NCBI GenBank assembly: GCA_026692725.1
Contig: JAPMUG010000001.1
Span: forward strand, 1 to 64,000
Length of the DNA stretch: 64,000 bases
DNA from: Ecytonucleospora hepatopenaei
Taxonomy: Eukaryota; Microsporidia; Enterocytozoonidae
Direction: 5' to 3'
Numbering within the stretch: the first letter of the stretch is position 1; the number at the start of each line of letters is the position of its first letter. The notes under the pieces were generated by a model that saw only the letters and a list, made by a program, of their open reading frames with translations, searched no databases and was not told the origin of the DNA. The translations under genes and the position numbers were made by a program. Shown piece after piece: positions 10,736 through 19,576 of the stretch.

Positions 10736-11811
10736 TTATAAACTATAACCATTAACATACAAATTATAATTATGAAAATAACAGGCAAAATTATAATCAT
10801 TAAAAGAGTTGTCTTTGACATTTTTAGACATGTTTATTTTTTCTTCGTCTTCTGTTTTTAAAGTCAAAGGATTTAATAATTTTCCTTTATTTTCTGTTTC
10901 TAATGTTGAAGTGAATACTTTTTGTCCTATTGGTATTACTGGTCTTATTGATCTTAATGTATCTGAAATTTGATTGTTTTCAATTAAAATTTTAAAATCT
11001 TGTAAAATATCAAAAGTTAAACTATCTTTTACTGTTACATCATATTTAAAATTTAAAGTTTTTCCTTCAATGCTAAAAAACTGTTCTAATTCATTAAATA
11101 AAACATGACTAAACAAAACAACACCATCGCTTGAATTTAAAATCTCATCTTTTTCATTATTCTCACAATGAAAAAAAGTTAAGTTTGGATTTATTATGGC
11201 TGGAGTAACTGAAGTGTTTCCATCATTTCTTAACAAACCTAAATCTTCACTTTTATCAATAGAGTTGTCATAATATACACATTTCCATTTTTAACATTTA
11301 AAACTATTTTTTTGTTTTCAAAAGTAGGTATTTCATAAATTTGTTTTTCTTGTCTTTGTACTTGTGTCTTGTCTTTATTTGTTGTAGTTATTTGTTTATT
11401 AGAAACAGTAAAAATATATGGAAGTATCATCTACCTCAATACATCCACTATTTAACCTTACCTCAACATCTTCCATAAGCTTAAAATGTTCTGAATTAAC
11501 AGTTATTTTTGTATTTTTAGGAATAATATATGTTTTTTCATATTCTATAAATTATGTATTTTCTACACCTTGGTAAACATACAAACCATTTTCAAAGAGT
11601 GGAAGTATAAAATATTTTTAGTTTCATTAATCTGTTGATTATTTATTAGTAATATTTGTTTGAATTTATTTTTTATAATAAACTTGTCATCTTTATTAAG
11701 AGTAACATTATGTATTGGATTTTTAGTTATAGTTTTATATTCAGAATCAGAGCAATAAATAAATATCAAATATTTAACAAAAAATAGAGAAAATAAATTA
11801 ATTAAAACCAA
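10736..11811 (-). pseudogene. Broken secreted-protein gene (signal peptide, frameshifts, stop)
   Basis: Three minus-strand open pieces (11563-11811, 11239-11430, 10736-11236) plus the stretch between the first two read as one protein if frames are changed. The first begins with a hydrophobic signal-like N-terminus (MVLINLFSLFFVKYLIFIYC). Between the pieces the translation continues sensibly in another frame, for example YEKTYIIPKNTKITVNSEHF at about 11450-11530. It is interrupted by an in-frame TAA just upstream of that stretch and by frame changes near 11585, 11425 and 11280. The total of about 355 codons would suit an exported protein. I do not recognise the family. Sequencing indels could explain the frame changes but not easily the stop. 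Confidence 0.65.
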
Positions 11812-12222
11812 AAAAGGTATTTTTTAAATTCAATTAATATTTGTTTACAATACGTGTACTTAAAAGTTTATTTAAATAAAACTTGGTGTTTTCTTTAAGA
11901 TTTTAATTTATATAAGAAGAACAATATCTTTTCCTATCATTTATTAGGGTCATGTGTAAAAACTAGTTAAATTAAACATTTGTAAATTATAAAGGGGAGA
12001 GATATAGCAGTAGTGCTTAAAAACTTTTAAAATTAAATTTGTTAAAAGAAACTACGTGTTAAAAATTGATCCAATAATTTGAAATTTTAATATTTTGTAA
12101 GTGAGGATTTAAATTAAAATTTTATATTTTTAATCATGGGTTAAAAATATTAAAAAACAAAAATTAAAAATAAAATTGTTCTGAAATTTTTTAAATAATT
12201 TCAATTTTAATGCCCCGATTTT
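11812..12222. other. Intergenic region between divergent subtelomeric genes
   Basis: AT-rich. Apart from the CCCC motif at 12213-12216 just before the next gene, I see no gene or RNA here. Confidence 0.5.
12213..12216 (+). promoter_or_regulatory. CCCC start-proximal motif of the 12223 gene
   Basis: A run of four C lies six bases before the ATG in otherwise AT-rich sequence. Similar CCC motifs precede many starts in this window, which fits the CCC-type signal described for microsporidian genes. Confidence 0.55.
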
Positions 12223-13023
12223 ATGTTGTTTTTTTTATTAATCAATATGTTTTTTGAAACAATAAAATGTGGTAATGAATTAGAACTTTATATAGACGAT
12301 GATGGAAAATTTATAATCGTAAAAGGATTTGTTGTTGGTCACCCAACAAAAATGGATGTAAAAGAATACAGAGAAAGTATGCCTTTTTTTACACAAAAAT
12401 CAATAGAAATATGTAAAATACAGATTGAAAAAATAAAAGCTTATATGCGCAATGAACGTTTTTGCTCAAGTTTTAGCTATGAATTTTGTATATCTGGAAC
12501 AAATTTTGAACAAGGAAAAACTGTTTTTTTGCAAATAATACCAAGTGATAAAGACAAAGGAATGATCCAACCTTCTTTTTTAGAAGAAAGTATTGTGGTT
12601 AATAAAGGTGAAGCTTTAAATGTTATACAAAACTTAGGAATTTCAATGAAAATTTCAAGAAAACATCCATTTTTTCAAGACGAGACATCAGCAGCAGAAT
12701 CTGTAGATGATATGCCAGGCCCTTCTAGAAAAAGACGAAGATCAGAAACAGAAACAGAAACAGAAGGACCTGCTTGTAAAAGAACTACCACAGATTTAAC
12801 AGATAATGAAAGCAGTAGTAAGGAAAAATATAACCTGACTTTTGTAGACGTAGATACTGTCGAATATGTAAATCGTAAAAATAAAGATGACGAAGATAGT
12901 AATTCAAGCTGTGAATGTGCACTTAATGTAAGTTTACCAATTAATTTACCTTCCCCTAAATCTGAAAAATTATCTGTTTCTAAAAAGAAAAGAAAATCAG
13001 AAAGTAGTTCTTCATCTGATTAG
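12223..13023 (+). CDS. Candidate exported effector with nuclear-localisation-like clusters
   Basis: This 266-residue protein belongs to no family I recognise. Residues 1-16 form a hydrophobic signal-like N-terminus ending near a cysteine and glycine. The following ~145 residues look like a folded domain with cysteines at 64, 81 and 89. The C-terminal ~110 residues are disordered, Ser/Glu/Lys-rich, and hold two strongly basic clusters, RKRRR at 169-173 (with PACKR at 183-187) and KKKRK at 254-258, both fitting classical nuclear localisation signals. An export signal together with such signals is the expected layout of a parasite protein sent to the host nucleus. Function and destination are inference. 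An alternative is a nuclear protein of the parasite itself, if the N-terminus is not cleaved. Confidence 0.8.
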   Translation: MLFFLLINMFFETIKCGNELELYIDDDGKFIIVKGFVVGHPTKMDVKEYRESMPFFTQKSIEICKIQIEKIKAYMRNERFCSSFSYEFCISGTNFEQGKTVFLQIIPSDKDKGMIQPSFLEESIVVNKGEALNVIQNLGISMKISRKHPFFQDETSAAESVDDMPGPSRKRRRSETETETEGPACKRTTTDLTDNESSSKEKYNLTFVDVDTVEYVNRKNKDDEDSNSSCECALNVSLPINLPSPKSEKLSVSKKKRKSESSSSSD

Positions 13024-13755
13024 AAATATTAATTTTTATAAAAAACTAATCAAAATTGTGTAAAAAATACGCTTTTTGTTTATATTTGACTATAATCTAA
13101 ATCGAATAAATTATACTGTATCTAGACTATGTTTTTTGTTATATTTTAAATTTTGATTTATTTATAATAATTTTTAAATGTATAAATATATGTGTTTTAT
13201 GCGTAATATAAATTTAGCATACATAAATACAATAAAATAGAAAAGTTTCAAAAATTTATCATGATTTTTTAGAAGGTATTTTTTTCTAAAAAATTAAATT
13301 AAAAATACATATGTCTAAATTTATTTGTAAAAATCTTTTTATGTTTAAAATATGATTATAATGCATTAAGTATATTTGTTTTATATAATAAATTGTGCTG
13401 AATTAATCAGAATCATTAATTTAAAAAATAAAACAATGTTTAAGTTTTCCGTTAAAAATGTTATAAAAGATCTTATTTTCAAACTCATAATTGTATTGTC
13501 TCTTTAACATGAAACCCAGTAAATCCCAGGTGTATAAACAGTGATTTTTTTTGTTAATTTTTTTAATCATTAAAAATTAGAATAAGTTTGAACTGAATTT
13601 TTTCCAAAAATTTTTAGTTATCATTTTAAAAATTTATAAAATCTTGTTAAATTTAGTAAAAACTACTTAAAAATAATTAGATTTATGTATTTTTTGAAAA
13701 TTTATGATAAATTTGTTGGTTGTTTTGTGTTTTAGAAATATTTTATATAGATATT
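13024..13755. other. AT-rich intergenic region
   Basis: No supported open frame. The short in-frame extension 13720-13755 of the next gene falls here and is probably not translated. Confidence 0.5.
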
Positions 13756-14748
13756 ATGCTTAAAATAAACTTTCCTAGTAAGTTTTATAAAAATACAGGT
13801 GCAATAGATGGTAATGTTACTCTTTATGTTAACAAAGAAATAAAAATTTCTAAAATAACTTTATTTTTTAAAAAAATACAAAAAATAAACATAGAATACA
13901 ACAATGAAGCATTTAAAAACTATAATATTGCTGAAAATAGACTTGTAATAGATAAATCATTTGATATTGATATTTATGGAAATAAAAATAACACCATCAA
14001 TTATCAAAACCTAAGATTTGGCAAGTATGAATTTCCATTTTCTTTTTTATTACCATATGAAAGTAAAATACATGGCAGTGATAGAAATGCAAATAATTTA
14101 AACAATAAAATTATAAATGGAGGATCAACAAAACTTATAAGTTATCATAATGATGTGTGTGTTATGATTGAAAATACATATCAATTTAGTGCTAAGGTAT
14201 TTTATATAGAAAATGATAAAAATGAAATTTTTACTTCTGAAATAAGCAACTTGAATATATTACAGGAGACTGATCCAAAACAAAAATTAAAAGTATCCTT
14301 AAAAGTTTTTAACCTACTTTTTTATGTGATAAAAAAGACAGTGTACATTAAACATGACAAACTGTTTTATTTTAGCGGTGATTTAGTTAACATTGAAATT
14401 GAAAATATAAAAATAAAAAGTAGCATTCATATAGAAATATATGAGAATTTTAAATTTATAGATGGATTTGTCAGGTCTAAAAAGATAGCAGAAGAAATTG
14501 TAAATTCATGTAAAAATAAAAATTTTATAAACTGTAACATAAAATTACCTTATAACTGTGCAGCAACATGTGAAGAAGAAACTTTTAGTGTAGAAATTGT
14601 TCTTAAGATAAAGTTTAGGTATTTTAAAAATGAAGTTGTCATTAACAAAACATTAAATGTAATTAATCCAATTTATGGTAATTTAAATTATGAAGAATAT
14701 TATCCCCATGAAGTTGTTAGATTCAGCAATTTATTTATAGAATTTTAA
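13756..14748 (+). CDS. Arrestin-fold protein (alpha-arrestin or Vps26-like)
   Basis: This 330-residue protein resembles the arrestin-like fold. Its N-terminus (MLKINFPSKFYKNTGAIDGN) matches the opening strand and the 'G.v.G.v.l' pattern of arrestin N domains. FGKYEFPFSFLLP at about residues 88-100 matches the 'G.y.fPFsf.LP' signature, and the second half (about 170-330) has the beta-rich composition of an arrestin C domain. Arrestin-fold proteins bind membrane cargo for ubiquitin-dependent trafficking or retromer sorting. An earlier in-frame ATG at 13720 would add 12 residues not fitting the fold, so the start at 13756 is preferred. No PPxY motif is visible, so the ubiquitin-ligase adaptor role of fungal alpha-arrestins is uncertain. 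Confidence 0.65.
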   Translation: MLKINFPSKFYKNTGAIDGNVTLYVNKEIKISKITLFFKKIQKINIEYNNEAFKNYNIAENRLVIDKSFDIDIYGNKNNTINYQNLRFGKYEFPFSFLLPYESKIHGSDRNANNLNNKIINGGSTKLISYHNDVCVMIENTYQFSAKVFYIENDKNEIFTSEISNLNILQETDPKQKLKVSLKVFNLLFYVIKKTVYIKHDKLFYFSGDLVNIEIENIKIKSSIHIEIYENFKFIDGFVRSKKIAEEIVNSCKNKNFINCNIKLPYNCAATCEEETFSVEIVLKIKFRYFKNEVVINKTLNVINPIYGNLNYEEYYPHEVVRFSNLFIEF

Positions 14749-15023
14749 TATCAATAACTATATTAATTAATAGTTAAATATTGTATAATCATTTAAAACA
14801 TTTGCAATTATTAAGGTTTTTAAAGTATATTATTACAGTTTTTGTCTTTAAAGTCAAAAATTAAGGTTAAATATTTGTTTGTTAGATTATAGGTAATTAG
14901 TTAGTTTATTAAATTTATATATAAACACGTATTAAAAGAAAATAAATCATAAAAGCCAATAATTTAATTTTACAACAGGTTATTGTTTTATAAAATTTTA
15001 AAATTTTAACCCTTATCACAAAC

Positions 15024-15533
15024 ATGTATACACAGGTTAAGTCATACTTAGAAAAAAATACTGCGTTTACCTCTTTCCTAAAGAAGACTCATTTGACAAC
15101 TGATGGTATATTAGGTGCATTTACACTTTTAGTTGCATTTGCGCTAGACACAACATTTATTGGTCCAACTTTAAACAACTTTGTTTGCTTGTTTTTTCCA
15201 ATGCAGGAAGCAATCTTTTTACTTAAATCACCTAATCCAAATGTAAGAGATTTAAAAAAGATTCTTCTGGTTCTTTCTTGTTTTTCTGCAGTTATAGTTG
15301 TTGAACCTTTATTAAAAAGAAGAATACCTCTTTTCCCAGTGTTAAAAATTGTATTTTTATGCGCAGTTGCATTTAAACAGAGTTTACAAGATTCCATTCA
15401 ACAGTCATTGATCGATAAGTTGCCTACAAACAATACTTCAAACGCAAATAAGGCTGCAACTGCTGCATCTGCAAAAATCAAGGAAACAGTTGAAAAAACT
15501 ATTAAGAAAGAAGAAGACTTTAAAAATAAATGA
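15024..15533 (+). CDS. REEP/Yop1 (TB2/DP1/HVA22) family ER-shaping protein
   Basis: This 169-residue membrane protein has hydrophobic hairpins at about residues 28-75 and 82-125. The order of elements fits TB2/DP1/HVA22: a helix ending in FFPMQEAIFLLKSP (the family's 'YPaY.S.kAies'), a spacer, a second hairpin containing VVEPLLKRRIPLFPVLKIVF (family 'v.E...l..wiPfYy.lKl.fL'), and a charged cytosolic tail, here Ala/Lys-rich and probably helical. These proteins wedge into and curve tubular ER membrane. A CCC motif at 15010-15012 precedes the start. The gene ends four bases before the convergent minus-strand gene. Similarity is by pattern only, so the assignment is moderate. Confidence 0.6.
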   Translation: MYTQVKSYLEKNTAFTSFLKKTHLTTDGILGAFTLLVAFALDTTFIGPTLNNFVCLFFPMQEAIFLLKSPNPNVRDLKKILLVLSCFSAVIVVEPLLKRRIPLFPVLKIVFLCAVAFKQSLQDSIQQSLIDKLPTNNTSNANKAATAASAKIKETVEKTIKKEEDFKNK

Positions 15534-15536
15534 AGT

Positions 15537-16676
15537 TTATTTTTTATTTTTCAATTTTTTTATTTCTTCCTCATATCTTTCTTTCATATTTTCTTGGGCT
15601 TTTATTGTTTCGTTTAAAATAATCAAAAAGTCAAAATATGCTATTTCTTTACGTTCTGGAACTTTGTTCATAGGTTTTGTTTCATTTGGTTTGTAATACT
15701 TTAAATTTGCACGTGCACCTAATACTTTTATTAGTGTATCGTTATTTTCCACTTCCGAAAACTTTTTTGCCTGTAAAATAACTTCTTCAAAAGTTAAGTT
15801 AGAGGTGATCGCCACGTCAAGCATGGTGAAAAACGTTTCAAATTCAAATTCTATAACGAGATCAATAATTTGCCTCATTTTATTTTTTGAGAAAATATCT
15901 TCTTGATTTTTACTGGTTTCTTTTTTTATATGTTGTTTTTGTTGTGTTTCTGATTCATCTTCAAATAAATTGTTGTAACTTCCATTTTTATCTATGTTAT
16001 TTTTTCCAGTATTGCTGTCAAAAACATTATTGGTTTCATCTTCCAAACTTATTTTTTCACTGTTTTCAAAAAATATACAAAGTTGCAGAGTTGAAAAGCA
16101 ATAATCTATTATGGAATATACATTATCTTTTGAAGCACCTGGCATGGTTATCAAATTAAAGATTAAATGTAAAACAATTTTATCAACATTATAATCTTTT
16201 TCTAGTTTTTTATATATGTTAAAAATATGTTCTTCATTTTTGTATTTATATTTTTTACATAATTTAAAAATATCAATGACAAGTCTTTTATCTTCTTCTA
16301 ACTTTTTTTTAACATATGCAGCTTGTTCAAAAACATCCTTGCCTTCTTTAGACTTTTTAACTTTTCCTAAATTTTTATCGTTAACATCTCTTAAATAAAA
16401 ATTGTAAGCATCTGTTCCAACAACCTTTAAATTTCCTACAAACTTGGAGTAAACAATCATACGCATTTTTAAAGGTATGTAGTTGACCATTTTGAGAAGT
16501 TCATTTTTGTCAAAGTCTTCATCGCATAAAAACAAAGCCCAAAATTTATAAGCATCGTCATTTTCTCCACACATTTCTGAGCAATGTTTTCTATTGCAAA
16601 GAGCACGTCTATATGCTTTTTCAGGATAATGAGACTGTTCTGAATTTGTGTGCGATGTTTTAAAGAGCCAAGCCAT
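15537..16676 (-). CDS. Helical protein of unknown function, possibly Mo25/Hym1-like
   Basis: This 379-residue protein is mainly helical by composition, with an Asn/Asp/Gln-rich insert at about residues 215-265 and a Lys/Glu coiled-coil tail (about 350-379). No catalytic motif is seen. The opening MAWLFKTS and a C-terminal stretch (about 285-325, FETFFTMLDVAITSNLTFEE and LIKVLGARANLKYY) are loosely reminiscent of the scaffold protein Mo25/Hym1, but the match is weak and I do not assign it. It is convergent with the REEP-like gene, with three bases between stop codons. Confidence 0.75.
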   Translation of the reverse strand: MAWLFKTSHTNSEQSHYPEKAYRRALCNRKHCSEMCGENDDAYKFWALFLCDEDFDKNELLKMVNYIPLKMRMIVYSKFVGNLKVVGTDAYNFYLRDVNDKNLGKVKKSKEGKDVFEQAAYVKKKLEEDKRLVIDIFKLCKKYKYKNEEHIFNIYKKLEKDYNVDKIVLHLIFNLITMPGASKDNVYSIIDYCFSTLQLCIFFENSEKISLEDETNNVFDSNTGKNNIDKNGSYNNLFEDESETQQKQHIKKETSKNQEDIFSKNKMRQIIDLVIEFEFETFFTMLDVAITSNLTFEEVILQAKKFSEVENNDTLIKVLGARANLKYYKPNETKPMNKVPERKEIAYFDFLIILNETIKAQENMKERYEEEIKKLKNKK

Positions 16677-16894
16677 AGATCTCCTTTTTATAAACTTTTT
16701 AAAACCAATTAAACTAATACGTATTTATAAATGTGCTATTATACGTAAAAGTATGAACGGTAAAAAAATAAAATGCCTTGCAATTTAATTATACATTTAT
16801 TACCCTCCAAATATTGCATAAACATTATAAAACTATACAATATTATATCATATTAAAATAACATAACATAACTGAAAAATATATAAAACAAATA

Positions 16895-17362
16895 ATGAAG
16901 TTTCTAGAATTAAAAAATATCATTCAAACAAATGAACTTTTAAAACGCTACACTGAACTTTTTAAAGGATCAAAAATTGAGTTTGAAGTTTACAGCTGTA
17001 AAAAAACAAGAGAAGAAAGAAGAAACAAAACAATTGACGATCCTCTAGGTTTTTTTATAAATGCACTAGAAATGGCGTTTGAAGACGAATCATTTAAAAC
17101 ACTTATTTTAGAAGATTTTCATAAAACAAAGCCTAGCAAATTATTTAATGACATTGCATATATTTTAGTTATAAACAACAAAAGTACAAAAGAAACTGTT
17201 GAGTATGTCACATATATCAAGTTACTTTTGAAACAAACCATTGGTATCTATAATGCAGACATATACAAAATTACAAATTTAAGACAAATTTATGAAGATG
17301 TTTATTTGATGTATAATAAAAAAATGAAAAGAATTTTAATAATCAAGATGAACTGTAAATAA
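16895..17362 (+). CDS. MAF1: MAF1, repressor of RNA polymerase III
   Basis: This 155-residue protein matches MAF1, the phosphorylation-controlled repressor that binds RNA polymerase III and blocks tRNA and 5S transcription under stress. Box A features are the opening MKFLELKNI and EVYSCKKT (family 'ieaYScK'). The C-terminal signature is IYNADIYKITNL (family 'e.dIYsy.pd') followed by YNKKMKRILIIKMNC (family 'YNkklKRivff'). It is much shorter than animal MAF1 because the mobile serine-rich linker between boxes A and B is nearly gone, so the known regulatory phosphorylation segment is reduced. It ends three bases before a convergent small gene. RPC82, a core Pol III subunit, is encoded further along. 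Confidence 0.8.
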   Translation: MKFLELKNIIQTNELLKRYTELFKGSKIEFEVYSCKKTREERRNKTIDDPLGFFINALEMAFEDESFKTLILEDFHKTKPSKLFNDIAYILVINNKSTKETVEYVTYIKLLLKQTIGIYNADIYKITNLRQIYEDVYLMYNKKMKRILIIKMNCK

Positions 17363-17364
17363 CA

Positions 17365-17571
17365 CTATTTATAAGAAAATTTTTGTTTGATCTCAATAAA
17401 TTCTTTTTTTAATGCATAAAAAGCATCCAAATCAATTTTGGAAGTTTCTGTATTGGTTTTATTACTTAATTCAGCAAGTTTGTTTTCAAGGATTTTTCTT
17501 TTGTAGCTAATTTGTGTGATTTTGTCTAAAATTTTGTTAATTTGACTTTCCAGCTCATCTTCAAATATCAT
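17365..17571 (-). CDS. Small coiled-coil protein
   Basis: This 68-residue protein is almost entirely heptad-like, with hydrophobic residues spaced at three or four in two helices (about 5-38 and 46-66). It begins acidic (MIFEDELESQINKI). It is convergent with MAF1, with only two bases between stop codons, typical of true compact neighbours here. Small coiled coils of this kind occur in kinetochore, Mediator, prefoldin and vesicle-tether complexes. No specific family can be named, and it could be spurious. Confidence 0.5.
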   Translation of the reverse strand: MIFEDELESQINKILDKITQISYKRKILENKLAELSNKTNTETSKIDLDAFYALKKEFIEIKQKFSYK

Positions 17572-17732
17572 TTTTTAACTTTACTGCAACCTGTTTAATA
17601 TAATTTACTATTTTTCCTAAAAGAATAATTATAATTTTGTTATTAAAACTTTAACCTAATATAAATAATACTTATTTTAGATGTTAGTAAATGTTTAAAA
17701 CTTAAAATAAAGGGTAAAATAAAATAATAAAT

Positions 17733-18074
17733 TTATTCTTCATCCATTACTACTTGGTCTTTTAAATTTCTAAAAGAAGAAACTTCAACTAAAATAACCT
17801 TAAGGCAATCTAATTCTGGGTTTTTTAAACATTTTCCTTTTTCAACTCTTATTCTAATTTTACCAACAGCTCTAAAATTTCCCTTCTCCCATATTTTCTT
17901 GTTCAAGTCTGTGCTGATGTATACAGGAAGATCTGTATTCCACTGTTTCTGAATAAACCTCTTTAAATTCTTTACTGCTCCAGATGCTTTTCTGTGTGAC
18001 TTGCATTTTACAGACAGCTTTCTAGTGTTAATGGTTATTTCAGTCACTTTATTTTGAACTACCTCCTCAGCCAT
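17733..18074 (-). CDS. RPL31: Large-subunit ribosomal protein eL31
   Basis: The 113-residue length and sequence match eL31, which sits near the peptide exit tunnel of the 60S subunit. Visible family features are the opening strand EITINTRKL, the basic helix KASGAVKNLKRFIQKQW (family 'Ra.kAikeIrkFa.k.M'), ISTDLNKKIWEKG (family 'idt.LNk.iW.kGi') with the following RIRVRV-like strand, and the closing VSSFRNLKDQVV (family 'v..fknL.t..v'). A CCC motif lies close upstream of the start on the minus strand. No intron is present. Expected to be highly expressed. Confidence 0.9.
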   Translation of the reverse strand: MAEEVVQNKVTEITINTRKLSVKCKSHRKASGAVKNLKRFIQKQWNTDLPVYISTDLNKKIWEKGNFRAVGKIRIRVEKGKCLKNPELDCLKVILVEVSSFRNLKDQVVMDEE

Positions 18075-18229
18075 ATGTGGGTAAAATTTTTAAAAACATT
18101 AAAAATATTTTTTCTATTTATTGAAAACATGAAATGTTTTATTTTGAATATAATTTAATGTTTTTAGTTTATAAATAAACACATTGAAAATATGTTTATA
18201 ATGTATTTATTTATAAAATAAAAATAAAC

Positions 18230-19396
18230 ATGAATAAGGTAGGAGATGCACATATGATTGAAATGGAAAGTATTATACGATTAAGTGATTTAAGCAGCGA
18301 TAATAACGAAAATAATAAAAGAAGAGAGACAAACAACCTAACATTTATAAACTTAACCAGTCAGGTACTTGTGGTAAATTTAATTAACATTCCATTTATG
18401 CTTAAAGAAATGGAATTTTTAAATGGTGTTTTTACAATTATTTTATATATTTTGTGTGCGTCATTTTCATTAATTTTGATAGATAATATTGGTACAATAT
18501 CTAAAAAATATAACTTGTACAAAGCAATGCCAAATGCAAAAAGCAGAGGATTTTTAACAGTTTTAAATTTTTTAGCTGATATATGCAGACTGTATTTTAC
18601 AAGTTCTCACATCATAGGATATTTCAAAGACATATATTTTGAATCACAATTTTATAATACACTCTTTTTTGCAGGTATTATCTTTTTGTTACTGTTTATT
18701 GATAGGTATTTCAGAACAAAAGTAAAGCATTTTGGTTTTATAAATGCTTCCATTGCTCTTTTGGTTACAGGATATGGATTTTATGCAAGTAAACGGGCAG
18801 GTGTAAAGGAAAGCACGCCTAGTACGAACGCATTTAACTATTTTCAGCAGCTAGGATTGCTTGCATTGTGGTCCTGTCCTAACAACCAAATGACAAAAAT
18901 ACTATGTGTAAAAAATGTACATGCACATATTTTCGGTGCATTTTTTGTAAAAATAGTTTTGTACTTGACCATCGCAATAATGGGATACTTTGCATTTAAA
19001 GACACTACACCAATTTTTGTCAACAACTTTGAAAATCAGGACAATCCAATTATTTTTTTATTTTACTTAGTAAGTATAATAAGAGTGCCAAATCTTGTTA
19101 AAAATTTAAGTTCAGTTATTGCCAGACCATTTTTTGAGGAGGACGCATCTTCTTGGTTCCATGCAATTGTTGGATTCGTGATAATACTACCTGCTGCCAA
19201 ACTCTGTGAATTTAGTTTTATGAAAACGTTTGCTTTAATTTCATGCACTTCCCTAACTTTGTTGGTGCCTCCCATTACATTTTTTTATTACAGGCCAAAA
19301 AATATTGTTCTTAAAACATTGGGTGTAATCAATTTACTCATAGGAGTACAAATGATTGTGTGTTCGCTTGTTGTGTATTTTTTGGATTTTGAATAA
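18230..19396 (+). CDS. AAAP-family amino-acid transporter, copy 1
   Basis: This 388-residue protein has about ten or eleven hydrophobic segments and the overall layout of the amino acid/auxin permease family (SLC36/SLC38/Avt). A polar ~45-residue N-terminus precedes the first helix (LTSQVLVVNLINIPFMLKEM), in the position of the family's usual unwound helix 1. Its closest visible relative is the next gene on the same strand, of similar size and topology. These carriers move neutral amino acids across plasma or vacuolar membranes. Import from host is a plausible but inferred role. Substrate cannot be read from sequence. In-frame ATGs at 18245 and 18254 are possible shorter starts. Confidence 0.8.
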   Translation: MNKVGDAHMIEMESIIRLSDLSSDNNENNKRRETNNLTFINLTSQVLVVNLINIPFMLKEMEFLNGVFTIILYILCASFSLILIDNIGTISKKYNLYKAMPNAKSRGFLTVLNFLADICRLYFTSSHIIGYFKDIYFESQFYNTLFFAGIIFLLLFIDRYFRTKVKHFGFINASIALLVTGYGFYASKRAGVKESTPSTNAFNYFQQLGLLALWSCPNNQMTKILCVKNVHAHIFGAFFVKIVLYLTIAIMGYFAFKDTTPIFVNNFENQDNPIIFLFYLVSIIRVPNLVKNLSSVIARPFFEEDASSWFHAIVGFVIILPAAKLCEFSFMKTFALISCTSLTLLVPPITFFYYRPKNIVLKTLGVINLLIGVQMIVCSLVVYFLDFE

Positions 19397-19576
19397 ATAA
19401 AAACTGTAACATGTAAAAATAATATTTTTATAATTTTATTACCCCATTTGTAATAATTAATTATTTTAAAATTTTTAAACTAAAACTACTAATTATCTTT
19501 AAATATACTTAATTTTATTTTAAATATATCAAATTATTTTAGATACAACTTAACAATTTTACATTAACTAAATATA

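Noticed and set aside
15887..16159. 90-residue plus-strand frame rich in Cys, Phe and Tyr
   Set aside because: It is antisense to the well-supported minus-strand gene at 15537-16676, with composition typical of a shadow.
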